Below are positions 45,289 through 56,920 of a stretch of DNA of 64,000 nucleotides, piece by piece. A model generated the notes under the pieces. That model did no database searches. It was not told the origin of the DNA and was given only the letters and a program-made list of their open reading frames with translations. The position numbers and the translations under genes are program-made. Positions within the stretch are counted from its first letter, which is position 1. Each line of letters begins with the position of its first letter. Source of the stretch: Hyalangium ruber (lineage in GTDB: Bacteria; Myxococcota; Myxococcia; Myxococcales; Myxococcaceae); the NCBI RefSeq assembly GCF_034259325.1, contig NZ_JAXIVS010000013.1:124001-188000 (forward strand), in the 5' to 3' direction.

Positions 45289-46239
45289 ATGAACGGACAT
45301 AAAGATCACCGCATCGCTCTGTTCCTCGACTTCGAGAACCTGGTCACCAACACCGGCATCAGCTCCAAGGGCTTCGATCTGCAGCCCTCGATCGACCGAT
45401 TGCTGGAGAAGGGCAAGGTGGTGTTCCGCCGCGCCTACTGCGACTGGTCCCGCTTCGGGGATGCCAAGGCGCGCCTGCACGAGCACGGTGTGGAGCTGAT
45501 CGACGTGCCGCCCTCCACGCGGGCGGGCAAGAACGGCGCGGACATGCGCCTGGTCATCGACGCGCTGGAGCTGTGCTACGCGCGCGAGCACATCGACACC
45601 TTCGTCATCGGCTCGGGCGACAGCGACTTCTGCCCGCTGGCCTACAAGCTGCGCGAGAACGGCCGCACCGTGATCGGGCTGGCCGTGAAGGGCTCCACCT
45701 CGCCCCTCTTCGTGAAGGCGTGCGACGAGTTCCTCTACCTGCGCTCCCGGGAGTCTCGCGGGGAGAGGCCCGAGAAGGACTCCGTCAGCGCCGAGGAGCC
45801 CTCGCAGGGCGGGCGCGGCCACCGCGCCAAGGGGCATGACAAGGACAAGGGCGGTGAGCGCGAGGCCCCCACGGGCAAGCAGAAGAGCCAGCCGAAGGTG
45901 CCGGACATCGCCCGCTCGGTGGTGAAGCGCCTGCTGGGCGGAGCGACGGGCCCCCTCAACCCCTCGCTCATCAAGGAGACCATCGTCCGCAAGGAGCCGG
46001 ACTTCGACGAGCGAGACCACGGCTTCCCCACCTTCGCGCGACTGCTCGCGGCGATGGAGCAGGAGGGGCTGCTCAAGCGCCAGCAGCAGGGCCGCCAGTG
46101 GTACGTGGTCTCTCCCGAGACGGAGACGGCCCCGGGGAAGAAGGGCGGCGGGCAGAACAAGCGCCACGCCGAGCCCGTGGAGGAGGAGGCCGACGAGGAT
46201 CTGGAGGAGTACCCGGATCCCGAGGACGCGGAGGGCTGA
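45289..46239 (+). CDS. NYN-domain (LabA/DUF88) protein with C-terminal LOTUS/OST-HTH domain
   Basis: 316 aa. N-terminal NYN/PIN-like nuclease domain (about 8-145) with acidic active-site positions in IALFLDFENLV, GADMRLVIDALE and IGSGDSDFCPLAYKLRE. A charged, low-complexity linker follows (150-200). The C-terminal PDIARSVVKRLLGGATGPLNPS ... FPTFARLLAAMEQEGLLKR (about 205-275) is an OST-HTH/LOTUS RNA-binding domain, and the tail is acidic. NYN-LOTUS proteins are predicted RNA-processing or surveillance factors; the catalytic Asp residues are kept, so it may cut RNA. Only 11 nt separate it from the upstream membrane-anchored protein. Confidence 0.88.
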   Translation: MNGHKDHRIALFLDFENLVTNTGISSKGFDLQPSIDRLLEKGKVVFRRAYCDWSRFGDAKARLHEHGVELIDVPPSTRAGKNGADMRLVIDALELCYAREHIDTFVIGSGDSDFCPLAYKLRENGRTVIGLAVKGSTSPLFVKACDEFLYLRSRESRGERPEKDSVSAEEPSQGGRGHRAKGHDKDKGGEREAPTGKQKSQPKVPDIARSVVKRLLGGATGPLNPSLIKETIVRKEPDFDERDHGFPTFARLLAAMEQEGLLKRQQQGRQWYVVSPETETAPGKKGGGQNKRHAEPVEEEADEDLEEYPDPEDAEG

Positions 46240-46263
46240 GACGCCCCCCGCGCCGGCGGTTCG

Positions 46264-47691
46264 CTACTTGCGGACCGCCGTCAGCAGCGCCTCGATGGAC
46301 TTGCGCGCATCGCCGAAGAGCATGCGCGTGTTGTCCAGGAGGAACAGCGGGTTGTCCACGCCCGCGTAGCCGGCGGCCATGCCGCGCTTGAGCACCACCA
46401 CGAGCTTGCTCTTCCACACCTCCAGCACCGGCATCCCGTAGATGGGGCTGGAGGCATCATCCAGCGCGCCTGGGTTGACGATGTCGTTGGCGCCGATGAC
46501 GAGCACCGCGTCGGTGCTCGTGAAGTCGTGGTTGATGTGCTCCATCTCCAGCACGACGTCGTAGGGGACGCCCGCCTCGGCCAGCAGCACGTTCATGTGC
46601 CCCGGGAGCCGGCCGGCCACCGGGTGGATGGCGAAGCGCACGGTGACGCCCTGCTCGCGCAGCGCGCGGGTGAGTTCCTGCACGGCGTTCTGCGCGCGCG
46701 CCACCGCCATGCCGTAGCCCGGCACGATGATGACGCTCTTGGCCGTGCGCAGCCGGGCCGCCGTCTCGTCGACGGACAGCTCACGCACCTCGCCGGAGCG
46801 GGGACCCTCGGAGGGCTTCACGTCGCCGGTGCCGAAGCCGCCGAACACCACGTTGAGGATGGAGCGGTTCATCGCCCGGCACATGATGATGGAGAGGATG
46901 GCGCCGCTGGCGCCCACCAGGGCTCCGGTGACGATGAGCAGGTCGTTGGCGAGCACGAAGCCCGCCGCCGCCGCCGCCCACCCCGAGTAGCTGTTGAGCA
47001 GCGACACCACCACGGGCATGTCCGCGCCGCCGATGGCCATCACCAGGTGGATGCCTAGCGCGCCCGCCAGCACCGTCATGAGCAGCAGCCAGATGAGGCC
47101 CTGGCCGGGGCCCGAAGCGTTCACGAAGGGCACCGCCAGCCCGATGATGCCCGCCGCGATGCCGGCGTTGAGCAGGTGCCGGCCCGGCAACAGCAGCGGC
47201 TTGCCGGAGAGGGTGCCGCGCAGCTTGGCCCAGGCGATGATGGAGCCCGTGAAGGTGAGCGCGCCCACGGCCACGCCCACCCAGATCTCCACCATGGCGA
47301 CGACGTGGGCCGCGCCCCCGCCGGCCACCGCCGCGTGCTCCGAGCGGGGGGCCAGATAGGAGGAGATGCCCACCAGCACGGCGGCCAGGCCGACGAAGCT
47401 GTGGAGGATGGCGACCAGCTCCGGCATGCCGGTCATCTCGACGCGGCGCGCGAGCACGACGCCCACGGCCCCGCCGACGACCACCGAGCCGATGAGCAGG
47501 GCCATGCCGGGGCCCACGGCGCCGGCGCCCGTCATGAACCAGGTAACGCCGGCCACGGCCACGGCGAGCGCCATGCCGAGCATGCCGTAGAGGTTGCCGC
47601 GCGCCGCGGTCTCCTGCTTGGACAGGCCGCCGAGGCTGCGGATGAAGAGGACGCCCGACATCAGATAGGCGACGGTGGTGACGCCGTTCAT
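46264..47691 (-). CDS. pntB: NAD(P) transhydrogenase, beta subunit
   Basis: 475 aa. An N-terminal membrane domain with about nine helices (to 280) precedes the NADP(H)-binding domain III, with [63 protein letters not shown] split over the fold and the C-terminal [19 protein letters not shown]. It couples proton flow to hydride transfer from NADH to NADP+. The ATG overlaps the pntA stop by 4 nt (47688-47691). Convergent with the NYN-LOTUS gene. Confidence 0.96.
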   Translation of the reverse strand: MNGVTTVAYLMSGVLFIRSLGGLSKQETAARGNLYGMLGMALAVAVAGVTWFMTGAGAVGPGMALLIGSVVVGGAVGVVLARRVEMTGMPELVAILHSFVGLAAVLVGISSYLAPRSEHAAVAGGGAAHVVAMVEIWVGVAVGALTFTGSIIAWAKLRGTLSGKPLLLPGRHLLNAGIAAGIIGLAVPFVNASGPGQGLIWLLLMTVLAGALGIHLVMAIGGADMPVVVSLLNSYSGWAAAAAGFVLANDLLIVTGALVGASGAILSIIMCRAMNRSILNVVFGGFGTGDVKPSEGPRSGEVRELSVDETAARLRTAKSVIIVPGYGMAVARAQNAVQELTRALREQGVTVRFAIHPVAGRLPGHMNVLLAEAGVPYDVVLEMEHINHDFTSTDAVLVIGANDIVNPGALDDASSPIYGMPVLEVWKSKLVVVLKRGMAAGYAGVDNPLFLLDNTRMLFGDARKSIEALLTAVRK

Positions 47692-49259
47692 GCGCCACCT
47701 CCGGGGTTGCGGCGGAACATCTTGAGCATGCGTTGAGTCACGAAGAAGCCGCCGCAGATGTTGATGGCGGCCACGAGCACGGCGAGCGCGCCCAGGATGG
47801 AGGCGAGATCAATCTCGCCGCCTCCGATCTGGAGCATGCCGCCGATGATGATGATGCCGCTGATGGCGTTGGTGACGCTCATCAGGGGCGTGTGCAGCGC
47901 GGGGGTGACGCTCCAGACGACCTGCCAGCCGACGAAGCACGCCAGGATGAAGACGGTGAAGTGCTTGAGGAAATCGGCGGGGGCGAAGCGGCCCAGGACG
48001 AAGAGCAGGGCGATGACTCCCAGGCCGCCAACCGTGGTGCCCCAGGCGCGGTTGGTGGGGGCCATGATGGCGTGCTGCTGGGGCTTGGCGTCCACGGGCG
48101 GCGGCTTGGGGGCCGGCTTCGGCGCGGGAGCGGGGGAGGGCTCCTTGCGCGGCGGCGGCGGCAGCAGCTCGCCTCCGTAGGTGAGCAGCGCCGGGCGCAC
48201 CACGTCGCTCTCCAGGTCCACGCGGAACTTCTCACCGGCTCCCATCTCGGTGATGAGGTGGACGATGTTGTTGGCGAAGAAGCGGCTGGCGGTGCCGGCC
48301 ATGCGGCTGGCCAGATCCGTGAAGCCGATGATCTTCACCCCGTTGAAGTCGACGATCTCCCCGGGCTTGCACAGCTCGCAGTTGCCGCCCTGCTCGGCGG
48401 CCATGTCCACCACGATGGAGCCGGGCTTGAGCTTCTCCACCACGTCCCGGGGCAGCAGGATCGGCGCGCGGGTGCCGGGCACCAGGGCGGTGGTGATGAT
48501 GACGTCCACCTCGGCGGCCTGCTTGCGGAACAGGGCCATCTCCGCCTCGATGAACTCCTTGCTCATCGTCTTGGCGTAGCCGCCTCCGCCCTCGCCGCTC
48601 TCCTGGATGTCGACCTGGAGGAAGGTGGCGCCCAGGCTCTCGATCTGCTCGCGCGCGGCGGCGCGGACGTCGAAGGCGCGGACCTCGGCGCCCAGGGCCT
48701 TGGCGGCGGCGATGGCGGCCAGGCCCGCGACTCCCGCGCCGATGATGAGCACGCGGGCCGGAGGCGTGGCGCCGGCGGCGGTGATCTGCGGACCGAAGAA
48801 GCCCTGGTAGTGCTGGGCCGCTTCGATGACGGCCCGGTACCCGGCGAGGTTCGCCATGGAGCTGAGCACGTCCATCTTCTGGGCGCGGCTGATGCGCGGG
48901 ATGCGCTCCAGGGCAACGGCGGAGAGCTTGAGCGACTGGAGGACGGGAGGCAGCTCCGGGTTGCGCTCTGGCTGGAGCAGCGAGATGAGCGTGGTGCCGG
49001 GGCGGGCCCGCTGAGCCTCATCCGGGGTAGGGGGCCGCACCTTCACGATGACATCGGCCGCCTGCCACAAGGCCTCGGGCGAGTCCGCCAGGGTGGCGCC
49101 CGCCTCGACGTAGGCGGCATCGGTGAGGCCCGAGTCGGTGCCCGCGCCCTTCTCGATCTGCACCTCGAAGCCGAGGTCGCGCAGCTTGCGGGTGGACTCG
49201 GGCGTGGCGGCCACGCGCCGCTCGCCCGGGAGGATCTCACGTGGAACGCCGATACGAAT
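47688..49259 (-). CDS. pntA: NAD(P) transhydrogenase, alpha subunit (apparent AUU start)
   Basis: 523 aa. NAD(H)-binding domain I (AlaDH/PNT N and C parts; [41 protein letters not shown]) is followed by a Pro-rich linker ([11 protein letters not shown]) and three to four C-terminal membrane helices, so it is the fused alpha1-alpha2 form. The start is unusual. AAGGAGG (49266-49272) sits 6 nt before an ATT at 49257-49259, which aligns exactly with Met1 of E. coli PntA (MRIGIPRE). The only upstream ATG (49310) has its G-rich run directly against it and adds 17 foreign residues, and no GTG or TTG lies between. Co-translated with pntB. Confidence 0.93.
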   Translation of the reverse strand: MRIGVPREILPGERRVAATPESTRKLRDLGFEVQIEKGAGTDSGLTDAAYVEAGATLADSPEALWQAADVIVKVRPPTPDEAQRARPGTTLISLLQPERNPELPPVLQSLKLSAVALERIPRISRAQKMDVLSSMANLAGYRAVIEAAQHYQGFFGPQITAAGATPPARVLIIGAGVAGLAAIAAAKALGAEVRAFDVRAAAREQIESLGATFLQVDIQESGEGGGGYAKTMSKEFIEAEMALFRKQAAEVDVIITTALVPGTRAPILLPRDVVEKLKPGSIVVDMAAEQGGNCELCKPGEIVDFNGVKIIGFTDLASRMAGTASRFFANNIVHLITEMGAGEKFRVDLESDVVRPALLTYGGELLPPPPRKEPSPAPAPKPAPKPPPVDAKPQQHAIMAPTNRAWGTTVGGLGVIALLFVLGRFAPADFLKHFTVFILACFVGWQVVWSVTPALHTPLMSVTNAISGIIIIGGMLQIGGGEIDLASILGALAVLVAAINICGGFFVTQRMLKMFRRNPGGGA

Positions 49260-49385
49260 CGCCGGCCTCCTTGATAAAGGTGCGCGGACGATAGCCGTAA
49301 ACGGCGCCATCCCCTACCAGAGAACAACCCAACGGGTTCCGGGGGGCCCGGTTGCCCTGGAAGGGGGCGTCCCGGCGAGCGGAGG

Positions 49386-49907
49386 CTACTCCTTCTCGTC
49401 ATCTCCGAAGGAGAGGCGGCAGTCGGAGTTCTCGAGGGCTTTGTCCACGAAGCTCCTCGCGAGATCCTTGCCGTTGAGGTTGATGCTGAGGCTGGACTGC
49501 TTGCCCCCCACGCTGGCGTCCTCGTCCATGCGGAGCGAGCCCCCCAGCGCCACCACGTCTCCGTCCACCCGGGCCTTGCCCTTGAGGACCAAGTCTCCGC
49601 CCAGGGCGATCACATCTCCCTTCACCTCGGCGCCCTCCTCGATGGTGACCTTGCCCTGGATGACGACGACGTCCTCCACCACGGCGCCCTTGCGGATGGT
49701 GATGTTGCCGTCGATGGCGACCGCGTCCTTGATTTTCTCACCGGCCTTCACGATCAGATCCGAGCCTTGAACGGCGCGGCTCCCGTTCTTGGAGTGGATG
49801 GCGCAGCGCACCTTGGGCTCCGGCTCCTTCTTGTCGGTGTCATCGGCCAGGGCAGGCAGGGCCAGGAGGCTGACGAGGGCCAGGGTCGGGGCGAACATCG
49901 AGCGCAT
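49386..49907 (-). CDS. Secreted bactofilin-like beta-repeat protein
   Basis: 173 aa. A Sec signal (MRSMFAPTLALVSLLALPALA) precedes a run of hydrophobic six-to-seven-residue turns (DAVAIDGNITIRKGAVVEDVVVIQGKV, then DVIALGGDLVLKGKARVDGDVVALGG), the left- or right-handed beta-helix pattern of polymer-forming bactofilins. Unlike cytoskeletal bactofilins it is exported. The end contains a Cys and an acidic tail (DDEKE). It may be a periplasmic or surface structural protein. It lies upstream of pntA on the same strand, with 126 nt between. Divergent from the GNAT gene. Confidence 0.72.
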   Translation of the reverse strand: MRSMFAPTLALVSLLALPALADDTDKKEPEPKVRCAIHSKNGSRAVQGSDLIVKAGEKIKDAVAIDGNITIRKGAVVEDVVVIQGKVTIEEGAEVKGDVIALGGDLVLKGKARVDGDVVALGGSLRMDEDASVGGKQSSLSINLNGKDLARSFVDKALENSDCRLSFGDDEKE

Positions 49908-50005
49908 TGAGAGGGCTCCAAGGAAGAGGGTGCCTCTTCCCTACGCGGAGCGGCGCCTTCCATTGCAGGGGCCTGTCACGTCGCCTGCCGCTAGACTCGT
50001 GGGGG

Positions 50006-50590
50006 ATGCTCGCCCTGCCCCCACCTGTCGAGGTCACCCTTCGGGATGGCCGCAACTGCCTCATCCGCCCTGCCGCGCCCGAGGACTTCGTCGGGCTGTT
50101 CGAGCTCGAGCGGGCCATCGTCCGCGCCCGGCACGGCGTCGTGAAGCACGAGGACGAGCTGCCCGGGGATGTGGCCTCCTACGCGGATGTTCAGGTGCGC
50201 GCGGGGCTCGCGGCGACGGATGGCTCGGCGTGCCAGCTCGTGGCGGAGCTGGAGGGCAGGGTGGTGGGCGAGGCGTCGATCCTTCGGCTCCGGTTCCGCA
50301 TGGTGAACCACGTGGGCGTGCTGGGCATCGGCGTACTCCCGGGAGCCCAGGGCCTCGGCATCGGCCGGGCGATGATCGAACACCTTCTGGCCTGGGCACG
50401 CTCGCACCGGGACGCGGACGGAGGCGGCGTGCGGAAGGTGGAGCTGGGGGTGAGAGCCGACAACCTGAAGGCCGTCGAGCTCTACCGCGCGCTGGGCTTC
50501 GTGGTGGAGGGAACGCGCCGAGGCCTGGTCCGCGCGGACGACGGCACGTTCGTGGACAGCCTGTCGATGGCGCTCTTCATCCCGCGCTAG
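50006..50590 (+). CDS. GNAT-family N-acetyltransferase
   Basis: 194 aa from ATG 50006. GNAT fold: N-terminal VTLRDGRNCLIRPAAPEDF, beta4-beta5 region LGIGVLPGAQGLGIGRAMIEHLL with the acetyl-CoA pyrophosphate loop (P-G-A-Q-G-L-G-I-G), then VELGVRADNLKAVELYRALGFVVEG, the typical final strand/helix. It acetylates an unknown amine (amino acid, peptide or small molecule). It converges on the small membrane protein gene with a 14-nt overlap of 3' ends. Confidence 0.9.
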   Translation: MLALPPPVEVTLRDGRNCLIRPAAPEDFVGLFELERAIVRARHGVVKHEDELPGDVASYADVQVRAGLAATDGSACQLVAELEGRVVGEASILRLRFRMVNHVGVLGIGVLPGAQGLGIGRAMIEHLLAWARSHRDADGGGVRKVELGVRADNLKAVELYRALGFVVEGTRRGLVRADDGTFVDSLSMALFIPR

Positions 50591-50993
50591 GGACGAGAGC
50601 AGGGGCCGAGCGCCGCAGCCCGACGTACTGCAGCCCGGCGAAGGCGGCCACCGCGAGCGCCTGGAACGAGGTGAAGAGGTAGCCCAGGGTCGTGGGCTCG
50701 GCCCAGCCGCTCACCATCAGCAGCACGCTGTCGATGACCCACAGCAGGTTGAGGACGACGATCGCCCAGACGACGCGGCGCGAGATGTTGCCCCGCGCGG
50801 CGAGGTACACCAGGAAGGCAGCGAAGGGCAGCAGGCTGAGGCCGGCGATGCGCAGCAGGTCCACGTTCAGCCCGAGCAGCCCGCCCAGGGGGCTGGCGGC
50901 GAGCAGCATCAGGAGCCCAGTGCTGCCACTGATGACTCCGTCGGCCAGCAGGACACGGCGCAGCAGGTTCCACGAAGCGGTCAGGGTGCTCAT
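50577..50993 (-). CDS. Small four-helix membrane protein
   Basis: 138 aa from ATG 50993 (GGAGAA 8 nt upstream). Four hydrophobic helices: VLLADGVISGSTGLLMLLAA, IAGLSLLPFAAFLVYLAA, VVWAIVVLNLLWVIDSVLLMV and LGYLFTSFQALAVAAFAGLQY. This looks like the small integral membrane proteins often regulated with MmyB-type XRE regulators, and such a gene is divergent here. No catalytic residues; function unknown. Its 3' end overlaps the GNAT gene. Confidence 0.82.
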   Translation of the reverse strand: MSTLTASWNLLRRVLLADGVISGSTGLLMLLAASPLGGLLGLNVDLLRIAGLSLLPFAAFLVYLAARGNISRRVVWAIVVLNLLWVIDSVLLMVSGWAEPTTLGYLFTSFQALAVAAFAGLQYVGLRRSAPALVPSAG

Positions 50994-51086
50994 AACGGGT
51001 GTTCTCCAATGAGAGAGGTGAGCGCGACGGCGCTTCCGGCGTCCGTTGCGTGAGACACAAGATGCGCGCCGGCCCGTCTGGAGTCG

Positions 51087-51103
51087 ATTACGTCCGAGGT
51101 AAT
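51087..51103. promoter_or_regulatory. Palindromic operator between XRE regulator and membrane protein
   Basis: ATTACCTCGGACGTAAT (minus strand) has inverted ATTAC/GTAAT arms around a 7-nt core. It lies 36 nt before the XRE start and 94 nt before the membrane protein start, well placed for one regulator to control both genes. Confidence 0.55.
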
Positions 51104-51138
51104 TGGTGGGATGACCTCGCGCCTCTATCTTCCGAGGC

Positions 51139-51957
51139 ATGACGACTCAGAGCCGCCCCGTGGGAGAGCTGCTGCGCATGTGGCGCCAGCGCCGCAGCAT
51201 CAGCCAGCTCGATCTGGCGTGTCGCGCGGAGGTGTCCGCCCGGCACGTGAGCTTCCTGGAGACGGGCCGCTCCCAGCCGAGCCGGGAGATGGTGCTGCTG
51301 CTCGCCGAGGAGCTCGACATTCCCCTGCGTGACCGCAACACGCTGCTGGTGGCCGCCGGGTTTGCGCCGGTCTACGCGGAGCGGAGCCTGGATGATCCGG
51401 CGCTCCAGGCCTCACGGCAGGCGGTAGACCTGGTGCTCGCCGGGCATGAGCCCTATCCGGCGCTGGCCGTGGATCGGCACTGGACGCTGCTCGCCGCCAA
51501 TCGCGCGGTGGGGGCGCTCCTCGTGGGGATCGCGCCGGAGATGCTCCAGCCTCCGCTCAATGTCTTGCGGCTCAGCCTGCACCCCTCGGGGCTGGCGCCT
51601 CGCATCGTCAACCTGGAGCAGTGGCGGCACCACGTGCTCACACGGTTGCACCGGCAGGTGGAACTCACCGCCGATGCGACGCTCGCCGCGCTCTATGACG
51701 AACTCCGCGGATATGGCGCGCATGGCGACACCTCCCAGAAGTTCGCCCGGGAGCCGGACTACGCGGGGGTGGTCCTGCCGATGCGTCTCCAGACGCCGCA
51801 CGGGGTGCTGTCGCTCATCAGCACCATCACGGTCTTCGGCACGCCGACCGACATCACCCTCTCGGAGCTGGCGATCGAGTCCTTCTTCCCCGCGGATGCC
51901 AAGACGGCCGAGATCCTGAGGAGCCTCTCTGTCGACGCGCCGCGTCAGGCCAACTGA
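51139..51957 (+). CDS. XRE-family regulator with MmyB-like ligand domain
   Basis: 272 aa. An N-terminal HTH (about 8-65; LLRMWRQRRSISQLDLACRAEVSARHVSFLETGRSQPSREM is the region) is followed by a PAS-like MmyB ligand-binding domain (LAVDRHWTLLAANRAVGALLVG, LNVLRLSLHPSGLAPRIVNLEQW). Members usually repress a divergent enzyme or membrane gene and bind a short palindrome; the operator-like site at 51087-51103 and the divergent four-helix gene fit this. Ligand unknown. Confidence 0.92.
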   Translation: MTTQSRPVGELLRMWRQRRSISQLDLACRAEVSARHVSFLETGRSQPSREMVLLLAEELDIPLRDRNTLLVAAGFAPVYAERSLDDPALQASRQAVDLVLAGHEPYPALAVDRHWTLLAANRAVGALLVGIAPEMLQPPLNVLRLSLHPSGLAPRIVNLEQWRHHVLTRLHRQVELTADATLAALYDELRGYGAHGDTSQKFAREPDYAGVVLPMRLQTPHGVLSLISTITVFGTPTDITLSELAIESFFPADAKTAEILRSLSVDAPRQAN

Positions 51958-52073
51958 AGTCCCTGTCACAAATGCGCGGTGGCTTCTCTGACGATCGCCG
52001 GGAAGATCTTTTGCCGGGTTCGTTCTTCCGGCAGACCGCCCCCATGAAGGGGGGATCTTCCCAGAGGCGCACC

Positions 52074-53216
52074 ATGTTCTTGTCCCGCACCACCCTCTGC
52101 TTCTCCCTGCTGTGCTCGATGTCGGCCTGTGGTCCCGAGCTCGCCGCTCCCGACCCGGAGCTCTCGCGGTCCCAGTCCTCCGTGGTCGTCGACCCGTGGC
52201 CCACGGGCCAGCGCATCGCCGTGAGCATCCCGAACGGGGCGCTCGGCTACACCCTCGACGGCTACCTGTACCTGCCGACGGGCACGCCCACGGATCCGGA
52301 GACACCGGCCGAGGACAAGGTGCCCGCGGTGGTGATGCTCCACGGCTGCGCGGGGCTCTTCAACGCCTCGGGCGAGATCAAGCGCGTCTTCGACAACGCC
52401 AGCACGACCGCCTCGCAGCAGGGCTGGGCCCAGCGCGCCATGGACGCCGGCATGGCCGTGCTCCTCGTGGACAGCCTGACCACGCGAGGGCTCTCGGACG
52501 GCTCGGACGTAACGGTCACCCGCAACGGCACGCCCACCACCGTCACCATCACCAAGGGCATCTGCAAGGAAGGAAGCGGCTACCCGGGCGATGACGTGCT
52601 CCACACGCTCGGCGTCGAGGAGACGACACAGCGTCCCCAGGACGCGCTCGCGGCCCGGCAGTTCCTCGCCACCGTGCCCGGCATCGACACCAACCGCGTG
52701 GGCGTGCTCGGCTGGTCCCATGGAGGCAGCACCCTCATGGCCCTGCTGGCTCACTCCAACACCTGGACCAGCGGCTCGCAGACCCTGACGGGCCCGGCGC
52801 CGCTCTACAACGGCGCCAAGCCCTTCAAGGTGGGCTACGCCTTCTATCCGGGCTGCGGCCTGGAGACCCGCGACGCAGACAACGGCGCCACGGACCTGAG
52901 CGCGGAGCGCAATTACGGCGGGCTCAGCCTCACCGGCACCGTGGCCAACAGCACCTGGATCCCCAACGTGCCGTTCCGCCTCGTCATGGGCACCTCGGAC
53001 TCGCTGCTCACCAACTGCCGTGACCGCCGCATGGTGAAGGCGAAGCAGCTCGCCCTCTCGGACGCGTCGGTGGCGGACGCCTATCCCTCCAGCGTCCGCC
53101 ACAGCTTCGACGAGGCCTTCACCACCGGCGGCTCCTTCACCCAGGCCGACGTGGACGCCAAGGTCACCTACGATCAGGAGGCCCTGGACTTCCTCACGAC
53201 CCACCTCGACCCGTAA
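52074..53216 (+). CDS. Secreted dienelactone hydrolase-family lipoprotein
   Basis: 380 aa from ATG 52074 (GAGG 6 nt upstream; an ATG at 52044 is possible). Lipobox-like SMSAC. Alpha/beta hydrolase: oxyanion strand VPAVVMLHGCAGLF, nucleophile VGVLGWSHGGSTLM and C-terminal His in SVRHSFDEAF. Asp in VLLVDSLTTRG or LVMGTSDSLL is the candidate acid. Long surface insertions around 115-150 and 240-290. Probably an exported esterase with unknown substrate; convergent with the TrpB2 gene. Confidence 0.85.
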   Translation: MFLSRTTLCFSLLCSMSACGPELAAPDPELSRSQSSVVVDPWPTGQRIAVSIPNGALGYTLDGYLYLPTGTPTDPETPAEDKVPAVVMLHGCAGLFNASGEIKRVFDNASTTASQQGWAQRAMDAGMAVLLVDSLTTRGLSDGSDVTVTRNGTPTTVTITKGICKEGSGYPGDDVLHTLGVEETTQRPQDALAARQFLATVPGIDTNRVGVLGWSHGGSTLMALLAHSNTWTSGSQTLTGPAPLYNGAKPFKVGYAFYPGCGLETRDADNGATDLSAERNYGGLSLTGTVANSTWIPNVPFRLVMGTSDSLLTNCRDRRMVKAKQLALSDASVADAYPSSVRHSFDEAFTTGGSFTQADVDAKVTYDQEALDFLTTHLDP

Positions 53217-53222
53217 GGGGAC

Positions 53223-54578
53223 TCAGGCGCCGATCTTGGGCAGCGCGGCCATCGAGCGCTCGATGGCTTCGCGCGGGTACTCGAAGTCCTCGAGCTGTCC
53301 GGCGAGGTACTGGTCATACGCGGCCAGATCGAAGTGCCCGTGCCCCGAGAGGTTGAAGAGGATGACGCGCTCGCGGCCCTCCTGGTCGGCCCGGCGCGCC
53401 TCCTCGATGGCGGCCTTGATGGCGTGCGAGCTCTCCGGAGCGGGCAGGATGCCCTCCGCCTTGGCGAAGAGCAGGGCCGCCTCGAAGCAGCCCTTCTGGG
53501 GGAAGGCGACGCCCTCGGCGAGTCCCGAAGCCACCAGCTGGGACACCAGGGGGCTGGCGCCGTGGTAGCGCAGGCCGCCCGCGTGGATGCCCGGCGGCAT
53601 GAAGTCATGCCCCAGCGTGTGCATCTTCATCAGCGGCGTCATCTTCGCCGTGTCGCCGAAGTCGTAGGTGTACACGCCCCGGGTGAGCGTGGGGCAACTG
53701 GTGGGCTCGGCGGCCACCAACCGCACCTGCCTGCCGTGCATCTTGTCGCGCGCGAAGGGGAAGGCGAGGCCGGCGAAGTTGCTGCCGCCGCCGTGGCAGC
53801 CGATGACGACGTCCGGGTACTCGCCCGCGAGCTTCATCTGCTCCTGGGCCTCCAGCCCCACTACCGTCTGGTGCAGGCACACGTGGTTGAGCACCGAGCC
53901 CAGCGCGTACTTCGTGTCCTCGTGGGTGGCCGCGTCCTCCACCGCCTCGGAGATGGCGATGCCCAGCGAGCCCTGGCTGCGCGGATCCTTCTGGAGGATG
54001 CCTCGGCCGGCGTTCGTCTTGTCCGTGGGCGAGGCGAACACCTCGGCGCCCCAGGTGCGCATCAGCGAGCGCCGGTAGGGCTTCTGCTCGTAGCTGATCT
54101 TCACCATATATACGGTGACGGCGAGCCCGAAGAGCTGGCCCGCGAAGGCCAGCGAGCTGCCCCACTGACCGGCGCCTGTTTCCGTAGCCAGCCGCCGCAC
54201 GCCCGCCTTCGCGTTGTAGAAGGCCTGGGGCACCGCCGTGTTGGGCTTGTGGCTGCCCGCGGGCGAGACGCCCTCATACTTGTAATAGATGTGGGAGCGC
54301 GTGCCGAGCTGCTGCTCCAGGGCGCGGGCGCGGAACAGCGGCGAGGGCCGCCAGCGGGCCAGCGCGGCGCGCACCTCCTCGGGGATGGGGACCTCGCGCT
54401 GGGCGCTCATCTCCTGCTCGATGAGGGCCATGGGGAACAGCGGCGCCAGGTCGTCCGGCTTCACGGGCTGGAGCGTGCCCGGGTGCAGCACGGGCGCCGG
54501 AGGGGAGGGCAGATCCGGGATGATGTTGTACCAGTGGCGGGGGATCTGCTCGTCGGAGAGTAGGTACTTCAAGGGCAT
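53223..54578 (-). CDS. TrpB2-type tryptophan synthase beta-like protein
   Basis: 451 aa PLP fold-type II enzyme. The PLP Lys is in [17 protein letters not shown] and the phosphate loop in [31 protein letters not shown] is the substrate segment. The long form with the N-terminal [23 protein letters not shown] and the C-terminal [21 protein letters not shown] identifies the TrpB2 class rather than the common TrpB1. It may make tryptophan from indole and serine, or deaminate serine. GGAGG lies 7 nt before the ATG. No trpA or other trp gene is nearby. Confidence 0.92.
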   Translation of the reverse strand: MPLKYLLSDEQIPRHWYNIIPDLPSPPAPVLHPGTLQPVKPDDLAPLFPMALIEQEMSAQREVPIPEEVRAALARWRPSPLFRARALEQQLGTRSHIYYKYEGVSPAGSHKPNTAVPQAFYNAKAGVRRLATETGAGQWGSSLAFAGQLFGLAVTVYMVKISYEQKPYRRSLMRTWGAEVFASPTDKTNAGRGILQKDPRSQGSLGIAISEAVEDAATHEDTKYALGSVLNHVCLHQTVVGLEAQEQMKLAGEYPDVVIGCHGGGSNFAGLAFPFARDKMHGRQVRLVAAEPTSCPTLTRGVYTYDFGDTAKMTPLMKMHTLGHDFMPPGIHAGGLRYHGASPLVSQLVASGLAEGVAFPQKGCFEAALLFAKAEGILPAPESSHAIKAAIEEARRADQEGRERVILFNLSGHGHFDLAAYDQYLAGQLEDFEYPREAIERSMAALPKIGA

Positions 54579-54649
54579 GGCCGGGCCTCCTGCGACGCGT
54601 GGAAGCGCGGGAGTGTACCGCGCGGGCATGCCCCGCTTCACTGCTGGTC

Positions 54650-56830
<2,181 letters not shown>

Positions 56831-56920
56831 GGCGGACCGCCCCCCAAGGGAAGATCCTGGTTTTCCGGTGAAACTCAGGGAAAACGCAAGGCTTTGCCAC
56901 GCTGCGTTGTAAACCCGACG

